From Cytophagales bacterium (lineage in GTDB: Bacteria > Bacteroidota > Bacteroidia > Cytophagales > Cyclobacteriaceae), in NCBI GenBank assembly GCA_013298505.1, contig JAAFHY010000020.1, positions 1-41,704 on the forward strand: DNA of 41,704 nt, written 5' to 3'. The notes under the pieces are model-generated. The model was not told the origin of the DNA, searched no databases, and saw only the letters and a program-made list of their open reading frames with translations. Below, in pieces: positions 31,542 through 39,922 of this stretch. How positions within the stretch are numbered: position 1 is the first letter of the stretch; the number at the start of each line of letters is the position of its first letter. A program made the translations under genes and the position numbers.

Positions 31542-33888
31542 CTTCGTTTAAGTCGGTTGATTCTGGGCTTTCTTTTTTCTTTCGCTTGTTGTAGATGAAG
31601 GAGGCCACTAATAAGAGTACTCCTAAAATCATCAATATAATTGTTTTAGAAATGGCCTCCATGTCGGCCATGTCGTAGAAAAATAGTTTTACAAGTGTGA
31701 CGCCAAATAGCGCGATGCCTGCAATGCGCAAGTGGGCTTGGTCTTTTGCAAAACCCCAAATGATGAGGTATAATGCATAAGCACCCCACAGAATACTCAA
31801 CGCCAACTTAAATCCATTGGTCACTCCGCTTAATTCTAATATCGATAGCAACTCACTACTCAGAATAGTTAAGATGGTAAAATGGCAAAACAGACGTTCG
31901 GCTTTTTGAATTTTTTCGTTACTCGATTTTGCAAATCGGAAATTGATGTAAAGTAATATTGCTACAAAGGCATACTCAACATAACGCATAGCAATGTGCA
32001 TGATGGTTGAAGTGTAATACTTACTTGGTGATAAGAAGCCATCACGCAAGCTTTCCAGTGCATTCAATCCACCAATCAAAAAAGTAACGATGACTAGGGT
32101 GTTGATTCCCACAACCACTTTGTCTACCAATTGATTTTTCAGGAAGCGCAGGTTGACTAACCAGAGGCCAGCAAAGAATATGACACAGTAATTGATAAGC
32201 CAAAGAGTTTGATAGTACAACCAATCATAATTGTACTCAATAATCCCTTGACTACGATTGTTGATTGCAGAACCTAAATATTGATTAGTGAAGATGAGGC
32301 TAATATCTTGATAGAAAGTTGTGAACAGAACCAGAAGCCCAGCTATTGGAAGCAGATAGACCAATACAGGCAGTAAAGTTGCTAGTAAACCAGTAGGGTT
32401 AAGGTTCTTGACTTTAGTTGAGAACCAAACAAAAAACCCAAACATGGCCGCCACTACCAGTGAAGTGGCAAAATTAATGTTGAGGAACGGTGTTATTCGT
32501 GCGATGACTTCCTCCGAGTAATAATTGTAGTAGCTTTCGCGAACGGCTTGCCAATCGTGCAACAAGCTAACGAATGCCAATGCAACCAACGGATAGGAGA
32601 GCAGTTCGTACACAGGGTATTGCTTCGAGCGACCAATCCAAAATAGAAGACAAGCCTCTAAGGCCCATACCAATGTTACCCAGTTGCCTTCAAGCTGAAC
32701 GGGCACTGCAATAGTAATGAACACCAATACCAAGCCCGCCACAAAGTAAAAGGTGTCTTTGGACTCACCGAGTTTTTTATAAATGAACAGACAGACGCTA
32801 AAATGAATGACCGCATTTGCAACCGTAAAAAGACCGAGATAAAGCTCACCATCGGGATAGTCACTAATGAAAAAATACCCCAAGCCATAATAGATAAAGC
32901 AATTCAAAAGCACCACAACAATGTCCATCACTTTCAGCTTGACGCGATTGATGAATTTGCCCACCAAAAAAGAGAGGTAGAAAATCACAAAGAAGATGGT
33001 GGCGAATAGCAACGCAAGCCAAAAATGCTCTTCGCGTTGATAGTCGTTGAATGACCAAGCCGTAACGATTATCCACGTAAGTGAGAATGCTACTGAAAAA
33101 AGGATATGCCAACTGCGCTTGAACGAGATGACTAAAATACCCGCATTGATGATGGACATGTAGCTGAACAGAATCATCACGCGGCCGGAGCCATCGCTCA
33201 ACATAAATGGTACTGCATAGGCGCCCACCAATCCGATGACGGCAATGACTTGCAAGTTGTAATTCATCGCAGCAAAAACGGTGAATGCCGTAAAGGCAAC
33301 CATCAGTACAAATGCTGCAGCCTGCGGAATAAATCCGTACGAATTGTAGGCAACAAAAGTGATAAAGTAAAGTGCGGCCATACCGCCACCCAAAAGTACT
33401 GCACTAAATGCTTGATAGTTCTTTTTTAACTTCAGCGCAAAGCCAACGATGCCAGCACCTGCCAAATACCCCAAAATAATTCGTGTCAATGGGTCAAGCA
33501 TTTGATGGTCGATAGCGTACTTCACGCCAAAGCTGATGCCCAATACTAAAATGGCAATGCCGATTTTATTCAACAGGTTGGTACCGATAAACTCTTCCCA
33601 CTGCCGATTGTCTAGCTTGCCACCAGCTACTTTTTGTTTTGGAACGTAGGGAGGGAAGTTCACTTTTTCACGAGGCTTGATAGGCTCAATTACTTCAGAG
33701 ATTATAGTTGGTGTTGGCTGAACAATTTTAGGGAATGCAGTTTCGATTTTATCTTTCGGGTTTTCGCCTTGTTTTAGTTTATAAATAGCGTTTCTTAATT
33801 CTTTCAGCTCTGATATCAATGATTCCTGCTGACTTGCTAATTGATTGACCTTACGCAGTAAATCTTCTAAGGAGTAGTTTTCTTCCAT
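31525..33888 (-). CDS. DUF2339-family polytopic membrane protein
   Basis: 787 residues. An N-terminal coiled coil (about 5-45, LEDLLRKVNQLASQQESLISELKELRNAI) is followed by a basic/proline linker, then about 20 membrane helices with the DUF2339 signature EEFIGTNLLNKIGIAILVLGISFGVKYAIDH near 108-138 and a closing YDMADMEAISKTIILMILGVLLLVASF. It is of typical family length. The tail is acidic (ESPESTDLNEDEKDA). The start is ATG at 33888; the DUF3999 gene overlaps its end by 17 bases, so the pair is translationally coupled. The role is unknown. Confidence 0.9.
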   Translation of the reverse strand: MEENYSLEDLLRKVNQLASQQESLISELKELRNAIYKLKQGENPKDKIETAFPKIVQPTPTIISEVIEPIKPREKVNFPPYVPKQKVAGGKLDNRQWEEFIGTNLLNKIGIAILVLGISFGVKYAIDHQMLDPLTRIILGYLAGAGIVGFALKLKKNYQAFSAVLLGGGMAALYFITFVAYNSYGFIPQAAAFVLMVAFTAFTVFAAMNYNLQVIAVIGLVGAYAVPFMLSDGSGRVMILFSYMSIINAGILVISFKRSWHILFSVAFSLTWIIVTAWSFNDYQREEHFWLALLFATIFFVIFYLSFLVGKFINRVKLKVMDIVVVLLNCFIYYGLGYFFISDYPDGELYLGLFTVANAVIHFSVCLFIYKKLGESKDTFYFVAGLVLVFITIAVPVQLEGNWVTLVWALEACLLFWIGRSKQYPVYELLSYPLVALAFVSLLHDWQAVRESYYNYYSEEVIARITPFLNINFATSLVVAAMFGFFVWFSTKVKNLNPTGLLATLLPVLVYLLPIAGLLVLFTTFYQDISLIFTNQYLGSAINNRSQGIIEYNYDWLYYQTLWLINYCVIFFAGLWLVNLRFLKNQLVDKVVVGINTLVIVTFLIGGLNALESLRDGFLSPSKYYTSTIMHIAMRYVEYAFVAILLYINFRFAKSSNEKIQKAERLFCHFTILTILSSELLSILELSGVTNGFKLALSILWGAYALYLIIWGFAKDQAHLRIAGIALFGVTLVKLFFYDMADMEAISKTIILMILGVLLLVASFIYNKRKKKESPESTDLNEDEKDA

Positions 33889-33912
33889 TGGGTGTGAATA
33901 GGGACTTGAAAG

Positions 33913-34773
33913 TTATGATTTTTCTTTTAGATATGCGGAAGGTGATGTCCCTACAACTTTTTTAAACACACGATTAAAATTCGATACATTCTCAAATCCC
34001 GCTTCATAACTGATTGCTTGGATGCTTTTGTCAGTATTCGTCAATAGTTTACACGCCTGGCTTACCCGAACTTCATTTAGAAAATAGGTGTACGTTTTTC
34101 GTGTGCGACTTTTGAAATAACGGCAAAAGGCTTCCACCGAAAGATTTGCAACGGCCGCTACTTCTGTGAGGTATATTTTGCGATGACTTTCGTGAAAGGT
34201 AAAGTGAAATACATCGTTCATACGTTTCTCCTCGCTCATTGGTTTTCCGTTTTCTGCGTTTGCACTAAGTGGTTGAACTTCCTTGGTGGTGTGCAGCGTG
34301 TGTAGCATTTCAAAAAATGACGCTAGTCTTTTTGTTTCTTTTTGAGCTTGCAATTCTACGATTTGATTTGTCACATTTATTTTTGTTGCTCCAAGAATTT
34401 TCAATCCACGCTGTGCTTTTTGGAAAAATTTTCTGACGGGTTTCATTTCATCAACGTTCCAAAGCGTTGTTCCCAAGTAGGCTTCATTGAAGTATAGTGA
34501 AATTGATTCTGCTCTTTTCTTGGATTTTGATTGATAGTAGGATTCATCGCTTCTGAAAACATGCGGTTGATTACTACCGATGATAAACAAATCACCACTT
34601 CCAAATCGCCCGATGTAATCACCAGCTACCAAGGTACCTTCACCTTGAATAATTAACATCACTTGCCATTCGGAGTGTTGATGCAATTGATCATAAAAAA
34701 ATCGTAGCGAATCTTTTTGTAACCGAAAAGCTTGCTGGGTGGTTTGGGGAACTTGAAATGGAACTACCTTCAT
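33913..34773 (-). CDS. AraC-family regulator of the hydroxyproline operon
   Basis: 286 residues. The N-terminal cupin domain (FYDQLHQHSEWQVMLIIQGEGTLVAGDYIG, then FGSGDLFIIGSNQPHVF) senses a small ligand; the C-terminal AraC double helix-turn-helix is clear (LTEVAAVANLSVEAFCRYFKSRTRKTY and IQAISYEAGFENVSNFNRVFKKVVGTSPSAYL). Divergent from, and 128 bases from, the hydroxyproline catabolic genes, so it most likely controls them, perhaps with hydroxyproline or an intermediate as effector. Repeated words in the intergenic region (TAGTTATT twice, 19 bp apart; ATAGG twice, 20 bp apart) are candidate sites but less clear-cut than those of the 10665 AraC gene. Confidence 0.9.
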   Translation of the reverse strand: MKVVPFQVPQTTQQAFRLQKDSLRFFYDQLHQHSEWQVMLIIQGEGTLVAGDYIGRFGSGDLFIIGSNQPHVFRSDESYYQSKSKKRAESISLYFNEAYLGTTLWNVDEMKPVRKFFQKAQRGLKILGATKINVTNQIVELQAQKETKRLASFFEMLHTLHTTKEVQPLSANAENGKPMSEEKRMNDVFHFTFHESHRKIYLTEVAAVANLSVEAFCRYFKSRTRKTYTYFLNEVRVSQACKLLTNTDKSIQAISYEAGFENVSNFNRVFKKVVGTSPSAYLKEKS

Positions 34774-34841
34774 ATAGCTTATATTGACTTAAATATAGGC
34801 AAATGGGATATAAAATAGGTCAAAATAATACCAGTATTTAT

Positions 34842-34883
34842 TAGTTATTGCAAATTCCACTAGTTATTACTTCGCTAAATTTG
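34842..34883 (+). promoter_or_regulatory. Promoter of the hydroxyproline operon with repeated TAGTTATT
   Basis: TAAATTTG at 34876-34883 is a perfect -7 box, 18 bases before the ATG at 34902. TAGTTATT occurs at 34842-34849 and 34861-34868 (19 bp apart), the second only 7 bases before the -7 box. These may be AraC half-sites. No TTTG -33 element is evident. Confidence 0.5.
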
Positions 34884-34901
34884 TATTTAAATAAATTAAT
34901 T

Positions 34902-35798
34902 ATGCAACCTAATTGGCAAGGCGTCTATCCCGCTCTCACTTCTAAATTTACTGCAGATGATCAATTGGATCTGCCTTTGTTCGAGAAGAACCTAAAAGTT
35001 CAACTTGATGCAGGTGTTAATGGAATTATTCTTGGAGGCACCTTGGGTGAATCAAGTGTATTGAGTAATGAAGAGAAATTTGAACTTCTCCGCTTTGCAG
35101 TAGATACAGTCGCTGGCCAAGTGCCTGTGGTAATGAACATTGCCGAGGGAAGCACTCGCGAAGCTGTGAAGCTTGCCAACGAATCAGAGAAGTGTGGGGC
35201 GAAGGGTCTGATGATGTTGCCTCCCATGCGATATAAATCCGATCACCGCGAAACGGTTCAATACTTTAAAGATGTGGCTAATTCTACAAACCTGCCTATC
35301 ATGGTTTATAATAACCCAATTGACTATAAAATTGAAGTAACCTTGGATATGTTTGCTGAGTTGGTTGAAAACAAAAATATTCAAGCCGTTAAAGAATCCA
35401 CTCGCGATGTTTCTAACGTAACACGAATGATCAATCGGTTTGGAGATAGATTTAAAATTTTATGTGGAGTGGATACCATTGCCATGGAAGAATTAATGCT
35501 TGGGGCACACGGTTGGGTAGCGGGGCTCGTCTGTGCTTTCCCCAAAGAGACTGTAGCAGTATACAAATTGACGAAAGCTAATAAAATCGAAGAGGCCTTA
35601 GCAATCTATCGGTGGTTTCTTCCGCTTCTTGAATTAGATATTCATCCAAAGTTAGTTCAATATATTAAGCTAGCAGAGCAAGAGGTTGGCATCGGATCAG
35701 AACATGTCCGTAAACCTCGCCTTACTTTAGTTGGCGAAGAGAGAGAGCGAATATTAACGATCATCCGAACGGGAATCGAGAAGAGACCCCAACTTTAA
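34902..35798 (+). CDS. DapA-superfamily lyase, likely pyrroline-4-hydroxy-2-carboxylate deaminase
   Basis: Start ATG 34902 (298 residues, the family norm); a TTG 54 bases earlier would add a non-conserved extension. DapA/NAL fold signatures: GTLGESSVLSNEEK at 47-59, Tyr136 in LPIMVYNNPIDY and the Schiff-base Lys164 in VKESTRDVSN. In this context (epimerase, D-amino-acid oxidoreductase, semialdehyde dehydrogenase) it should convert 1-pyrroline-4-hydroxy-2-carboxylate to 2-oxoglutarate semialdehyde with release of ammonia, as HypD/LhpC does. Dihydrodipicolinate synthase is less likely because the operon has no lysine genes. First gene of the operon, behind a perfect -7 box. Confidence 0.86.
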   Translation: MQPNWQGVYPALTSKFTADDQLDLPLFEKNLKVQLDAGVNGIILGGTLGESSVLSNEEKFELLRFAVDTVAGQVPVVMNIAEGSTREAVKLANESEKCGAKGLMMLPPMRYKSDHRETVQYFKDVANSTNLPIMVYNNPIDYKIEVTLDMFAELVENKNIQAVKESTRDVSNVTRMINRFGDRFKILCGVDTIAMEELMLGAHGWVAGLVCAFPKETVAVYKLTKANKIEEALAIYRWFLPLLELDIHPKLVQYIKLAEQEVGIGSEHVRKPRLTLVGEERERILTIIRTGIEKRPQL

Positions 35799-35835
35799 TT
35801 TTGAGTCTTGAATTTTGAACTTTGAATTTTGACGT
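35799..35835 (+). repeat. Low-complexity TTGAATTTTGA repeat between lyase and dehydrogenase genes
   Basis: TTGAATTTTGA occurs at 35808-35818 and 35822-35832, within a run of TTGA-based words that begins right after the lyase stop. The word is itself partly self-complementary (TTGAATT, AATTTTGA). It precedes the dehydrogenase ATG by a few bases and provides an in-frame TTG (35822) that is unlikely to be the real start. Confidence 0.55.
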
Positions 35836-35839
35836 GAAA

Positions 35840-37309
35840 ATGAACACACCCTTAGAGCAAGTAGATGCTGCTTTGCAAGAAGCTCAGATCGCATTTTTTT
35901 CGTACAAAAATAGTAGTAGAAAAATGAAGGCAGAATTTCTTCGCGCTATTGCTGAACAGATTGAAGCGTTAGGTGGGGAACTAGTAAGTACAGCCATGCG
36001 CGAAACGAATCTTCCCGAAGCTCGAATAGTTGGTGAACGTGGCAGAACTACGGGGCAGTGCCGCATGTTTGCTGATTTAGTTGAGCAAGGTGATTGGGTG
36101 GAAGCAAGGATAGACACAGCTCTACCTGATCGCGCGCCTTTGCCAAAACCTGACATTCGTAAAATGTTAATACCCGTTGGTCCTGTGGTCGTTTTTGGGG
36201 CAGCAAATTTTCCATTGGCGTATTCAACGGCTGGTGGTGATACAGTTTCAGCGTTGGCTGCGGGCTGCCCAGTTATTGTGAAGGCTCACCCTGCACACAC
36301 CGCAACATCAGAATTGGTTGCGAGCGCGATAAAAAAAGCAGTTGATAAAACAGGATTGCCAAAGGGAGTATTTCAACACCTTCATGGAAATGGTTTTGAG
36401 TTGGGGCAAGCGCTCGTAAAGCATCCGCTTACAAAAGCGGTAGGATTTACAGGCTCGCTTGCTGGAGGCAAAGCTCTTTTTGATTTAGCTTGTCAACGCC
36501 CACAACCCATTCCTGTTTTTGCAGAGATGAGTAGCATTAATCCGGTAATCTTGCTGCCGAAGACCTTGTCTCAACAAGCTGAAAAAACTGCCGCCACGTT
36601 GGTGGCATCCATTACTCAAGGTGTAGGGCAATTTTGTACCAATCCAGGTTTGATAATTGCAATTGAGAATGAGGGACTTGATAAGTTCATTAAGTCACTA
36701 TCAGAAGGAATTAGTAATTCATTGCCAGGTGCACTGCTTCATCAAGGTATTGCCAATAATTATAACAAGCGGTTGACTCATGCTTTAGAACAGAATGGTG
36801 TCACCATTGAAGGTCAATCCACTTCCTCCGTAATTGATAATCAAGGCAAACCACTTGTAGCCTCTGTGCACGCCACTACTTTTTTAACTAATCCCTTGTT
36901 GGCAGAAGAAGTTTTTGGGCCGTTTTCGTTGATTGTAAAGTGCAAAGACATCAGCGAGCTTAACGCGGTTGTAAGTCATTTAAATGGTCAATTGACGGCC
37001 AGTATTTTGGGTGATGAAAATGAAGTAGCTACTTATTCAAGTTTGATTAATACATTAATTGAGAAGACGGGTAGATTAATCATTAACGGAGTTCCTACCG
37101 GTGTAGAGGTTTGTCCTTCTATGACTCATGGTGGGCCCTTTCCGGCTACAACCGATTCACGGTTTACATCCGTTGGCACCGATGCCATCAAGCGTTTTGT
37201 ACGACCCGTGTCGTTTCAAAATTTCCCTCAGCGCCTCTTGCCCGATGAATTGAAAGACAATAATCCATTGGGGATTTGGAGACTGTTTAATAATGAATGG
37301 AAAAAATAG
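35840..37309 (+). CDS. 2-oxoglutarate semialdehyde dehydrogenase, NADP-type aldehyde dehydrogenase
   Basis: From ATG 35840, 489 residues (a GTG at 35834 and a TTG at 35822 are alternatives, the latter inside a repeat). Signatures of the KGSADH subgroup of aldehyde dehydrogenases: VFGAANFPLAYSTAGGDTVS, the cofactor segment PVIVKAHPAHTATSE, the Glu-containing FAEMSSINPV and the catalytic Cys266 in GQFCTNPGLI. It oxidises 2-oxoglutarate semialdehyde to 2-oxoglutarate, the last step of hydroxyproline breakdown (as HypH), feeding the TCA cycle. It follows the lyase by 41 bases. Confidence 0.88.
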   Translation: MNTPLEQVDAALQEAQIAFFSYKNSSRKMKAEFLRAIAEQIEALGGELVSTAMRETNLPEARIVGERGRTTGQCRMFADLVEQGDWVEARIDTALPDRAPLPKPDIRKMLIPVGPVVVFGAANFPLAYSTAGGDTVSALAAGCPVIVKAHPAHTATSELVASAIKKAVDKTGLPKGVFQHLHGNGFELGQALVKHPLTKAVGFTGSLAGGKALFDLACQRPQPIPVFAEMSSINPVILLPKTLSQQAEKTAATLVASITQGVGQFCTNPGLIIAIENEGLDKFIKSLSEGISNSLPGALLHQGIANNYNKRLTHALEQNGVTIEGQSTSSVIDNQGKPLVASVHATTFLTNPLLAEEVFGPFSLIVKCKDISELNAVVSHLNGQLTASILGDENEVATYSSLINTLIEKTGRLIINGVPTGVEVCPSMTHGGPFPATTDSRFTSVGTDAIKRFVRPVSFQNFPQRLLPDELKDNNPLGIWRLFNNEWKK

Positions 37310-37372
37310 TTGTTGGTTGTTCGTTAGTCGTTGATCGTAAACACGATGAACCAACAACGAACAACGATGAAC
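37309..37372 (+). repeat. Low-complexity quasi-palindrome between dehydrogenase and epimerase genes
   Basis: Left arm (37309-37338) is built of GTTGTT, GGTTGTTCGTTAG and GTCGTTGATCGT; right arm (37343-37372) of ACGATGAACCAACAACGAAC and related words. The loop is AAAC. Roughly 22 of 30 positions pair, with ATCGT/ACGAT next to the loop perfect. Further copies of AACAACGAT follow to 37390. It starts at the dehydrogenase stop codon. Confidence 0.6.
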
Positions 37373-37399
37373 GTTCAAAGAACAACGATCAGCGATAAT

Positions 37400-38398
37400 A
37401 TGAATATTTTCAAGTGCATAGACGCTCACACCTGTGGCAACCCCGTTCGCGTGGTCGCAGAAGGTGGCCCGCCATTGGAAGGAAAGAACATGAGCGAAAA
37501 GCGCCAGCACTTTTTGCTTGAGTACGATTGGATACGCAAAGGGCTGATGTTTGAACCACGCGGGCATGACATGATGAGTGGCAGTATTCTGTATCCTCCA
37601 TCCGATTCAAAAAATGATGTAGGTGTTTTGTTCATCGAGACGAGTGGTTGTTTACCCATGTGTGGTCATGGTACGATTGGTACAGTGACCATTGCGATTG
37701 AAGAAGGTTTGGTGAAACCAAAAACGCCTGGTGTTCTCAATTTGGAAGTTCCGGCTGGCTTGGTGAGAATCGAATACAAGCAGGAAGGCAATAAGGTGAA
37801 GTCGGTAAAGATTAGAAATGTGAAAGCCTACCTGGCTGCTGAAAATATTCAAGCCACTTGTCCCGAGTTAGGCGAATTAACACTCGATGTTTCGTACGGT
37901 GGAAATTTTTACGCGATTGTAGATGAGCAAGAAAATTTCAAAGGCATCGAACACTATACTGCCGACAAATTGATTAGCTGGAGCAGGGAACTTCGAAAGG
38001 ATATCAATCGAAAACATACGTTTGTCCACCCGGAGAATCCAACCATCAATTCATGTAGCCATATTTTATGGGCAGGCAAAGTGATTGACCCAACGTCTAC
38101 TGCCCGCAATGCAGTTTTCTATGGAGACAAAGCAATCGACCGTTCACCTTGCGGCACTGGCACTTCTGCACGATTGGCACAATGGTTCGCAAAAGGAAAA
38201 TTGAAGCAAGGCGAGGAGTTTATTCATGAAAGTATTATCGGTTCAAAATTCATTGGCAGAATTGAGGAGGTTACGGAATTGAACGGCAAGCCCGCCATCA
38301 TCCCCAGTGTAGAAGGTTGGGCGAAAGTGTATGGTTACAACACCATTACCATCGACCCAGAAGACGACCCGTATGCGTATGGATTTCAGGTTATTTGA
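37400..38398 (+). CDS. 4-hydroxyproline 2-epimerase, proline-racemase family
   Basis: I use ATG 37400 (332 residues) because upstream in-frame starts at 37331 and nearby would translate a low-complexity repeat. Proline-racemase family signatures: DAHTCGNPVRVVAEGGPPLEG, the first catalytic Cys88 in CLPMCGHGTIG, and the second in DRSPCGTGTSARLA (Cys251). Both Cys are present, as needed for two-base epimerisation. The context makes trans-4-hydroxy-L-proline to cis-4-hydroxy-D-proline the likely reaction (HypRE/LhpA); proline racemase is less likely. Third enzyme of the operon. Confidence 0.9.
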   Translation: MNIFKCIDAHTCGNPVRVVAEGGPPLEGKNMSEKRQHFLLEYDWIRKGLMFEPRGHDMMSGSILYPPSDSKNDVGVLFIETSGCLPMCGHGTIGTVTIAIEEGLVKPKTPGVLNLEVPAGLVRIEYKQEGNKVKSVKIRNVKAYLAAENIQATCPELGELTLDVSYGGNFYAIVDEQENFKGIEHYTADKLISWSRELRKDINRKHTFVHPENPTINSCSHILWAGKVIDPTSTARNAVFYGDKAIDRSPCGTGTSARLAQWFAKGKLKQGEEFIHESIIGSKFIGRIEEVTELNGKPAIIPSVEGWAKVYGYNTITIDPEDDPYAYGFQVI

Positions 38399-38407
38399 AT
38401 TGTTTGT

Positions 38408-38566
38408 ATGAAGAAAAAAGAATGCCCTTCCTGCGCAATGAATATTGATTCGAAAAGCAGAGAGTGCCCCATCTGTGGTTATGCATTTATAGAAGCACGT
38501 CCTTGGATAAAATATACGGCCATTATACTACTTATCGTGTTATTGCTGAGTTACTTTATTTTTTAG
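38408..38566 (+). CDS. 52-residue zinc-ribbon/TM microprotein
   Basis: A short ORF missed by length cut-offs: ATG 38408 to TAG 38564-38566. Two CPxC knuckles, ECPSCA (residues 5-10) and ECPICGY (19-25), form a zinc ribbon; a short linker (AFIEARPWIKY) leads to a C-terminal membrane helix (residues 37-52, TAIILLIVLLLSYFIF). It resembles the small zinc-ribbon proteins of Bacteroidota with tail anchors. It lies in the hydroxyproline operon, 9 bases after the epimerase and 28 bases before the D-amino-acid oxidoreductase, so it is almost surely co-transcribed. It might recruit that flavoenzyme to the membrane or be unrelated. Confidence 0.7.
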   Translation: MKKKECPSCAMNIDSKSRECPICGYAFIEARPWIKYTAIILLIVLLLSYFIF

Positions 38567-38594
38567 CGGAAGAGAAAAAAACTATCAATCAAGA

Positions 38595-39836
38595 ATGAAA
38601 ATCGGGATTTTAGGTGGCGGAATTATCGGCTTAAGTTCGGCTTATTATTTGAACAAGGCTGGCCATCAAGTTACTGTTATCGATCAGAGTGATTTGGAGG
38701 TGACTTGTTCTACTGGCAACGCTGGTATGATCGTGCCAAGTCATCTAATTCCATTGGCATCGCCCGGCATGATCTCCAAGGGCATACGATGGATGTTCAA
38801 TTCAACAAGTCCCTTTTATGTAAAGCCGCGATGGAGTGGTGACCTCCTAAAGTGGGGTTATCATTTTTACAAACACGCAAATAAAGAACATGTAGCAAAG
38901 GCTTCTATTGCGTTAAAAGAAATCAGCATGCTGAGTAAATCCATGTATCAGCAATGGGCGAGTGAGTTGCCATTCGATTTTGAATACAACGAGCGAGGGC
39001 TTTTGATGCTTTATCAAACAAAGGAGACTGAGCATGAGGAGAGAGAGATGTCTCGATTTGCCAATCAGCATGGAGTTGAAGCCCACATTCTATCATCCGA
39101 AGAAGTTCAACAGTTAGAGCCTCATGTAAAAGTTACAACGCGTGGCGGTGTGTTTTTTCCGAATGATGCACACCTTACGCCCCACTTATTAATCAGTCGG
39201 TTAATCCGCTATTTAAGAGAGCAAGGTGTAGAATTTAAAACCAAAACGCTACTTACAGATTTTGTTATCGAAAATCAAAAAATCAAAATGGTTGTTACCA
39301 ATTCAGAGAATTTATCTTTTGATGAAGTGGTTCTTGCCACGGGTTCATGGTCTGGTGTAATCGGAAAAAAATTGCAGCTGAATATGCCCATGCAAGCGGG
39401 CAAAGGATATAGTTTCAATGCATCTATCGAAAGTACTATTCAAATACCATCCATTTTTTTAGAAGCTCGTGTTGCCGTTACCCCAATGGGCGGCTCGATT
39501 CGGTTTGGAGGAACAATGGAGATTGCTGGGGTAAATCATACCATCAATATGAATAGGGTAAAGGGAATTGTCGATTCAATTCCTGCTTACTATCCAGAGA
39601 TGAACATAAGAATGCCAGAGCAACAGGAGGTGTGGCATGGGTTGCGCCCGTGTTCGCCCGATGGGCTTCCTTATATTGGTAAGAGTAAGCAAATTCAAAA
39701 CCTAACCATTGCTACAGGCCATGCTATGCTGGGTTTGAGCTTAGGCGCGGGTACTGGCAAATTGGTGCAGCAATTAATTGCTCATGATCAAACTTCCATT
39801 TCAATGGAGGGATTTGATCCTGAGCGGTACAATTAA
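38595..39836 (+). CDS. FAD-dependent D-hydroxyproline oxidoreductase, DadA-like
   Basis: 413 residues of the DAO/DadA family. FAD motif GILGGGIIGLSSAYYLNKAG at 4-23, CSTGNAGMIVPSHLIPLASPG near 35-60, substrate-domain segment WHGLRPCSPDGLPYIG near 347-362, and a C-terminal FAD site ATGHAMLGLSLGAGTGKLV. By context it oxidises cis-4-hydroxy-D-proline to 1-pyrroline-4-hydroxy-2-carboxylate (HypO-type). No signal or TM helix of its own, so electron transfer to quinone at the membrane would need a partner or peripheral binding; the 52-residue TM gene just upstream is an interesting candidate. Last gene of the operon. Confidence 0.88.
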   Translation: MKIGILGGGIIGLSSAYYLNKAGHQVTVIDQSDLEVTCSTGNAGMIVPSHLIPLASPGMISKGIRWMFNSTSPFYVKPRWSGDLLKWGYHFYKHANKEHVAKASIALKEISMLSKSMYQQWASELPFDFEYNERGLLMLYQTKETEHEEREMSRFANQHGVEAHILSSEEVQQLEPHVKVTTRGGVFFPNDAHLTPHLLISRLIRYLREQGVEFKTKTLLTDFVIENQKIKMVVTNSENLSFDEVVLATGSWSGVIGKKLQLNMPMQAGKGYSFNASIESTIQIPSIFLEARVAVTPMGGSIRFGGTMEIAGVNHTINMNRVKGIVDSIPAYYPEMNIRMPEQQEVWHGLRPCSPDGLPYIGKSKQIQNLTIATGHAMLGLSLGAGTGKLVQQLIAHDQTSISMEGFDPERYN

Positions 39837-39922
39837 CTGAGAGTTAAAGTAGCGTAAACAAGGAATTTTTCTTAGCTACATGCACTTAATTTTAGATATT
39901 TGTCTAATCAATTTTTTAAACT

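Noticed and set aside
34848-34901. TTG-started extension of the DapA-like lyase
   Set aside because: Overlaps the promoter's -7 box; the ATG at 34902 gives the normal family length.
37331-37399. N-terminal extension of the epimerase
   Set aside because: It translates the low-complexity repeat and is not part of the family's usual start.
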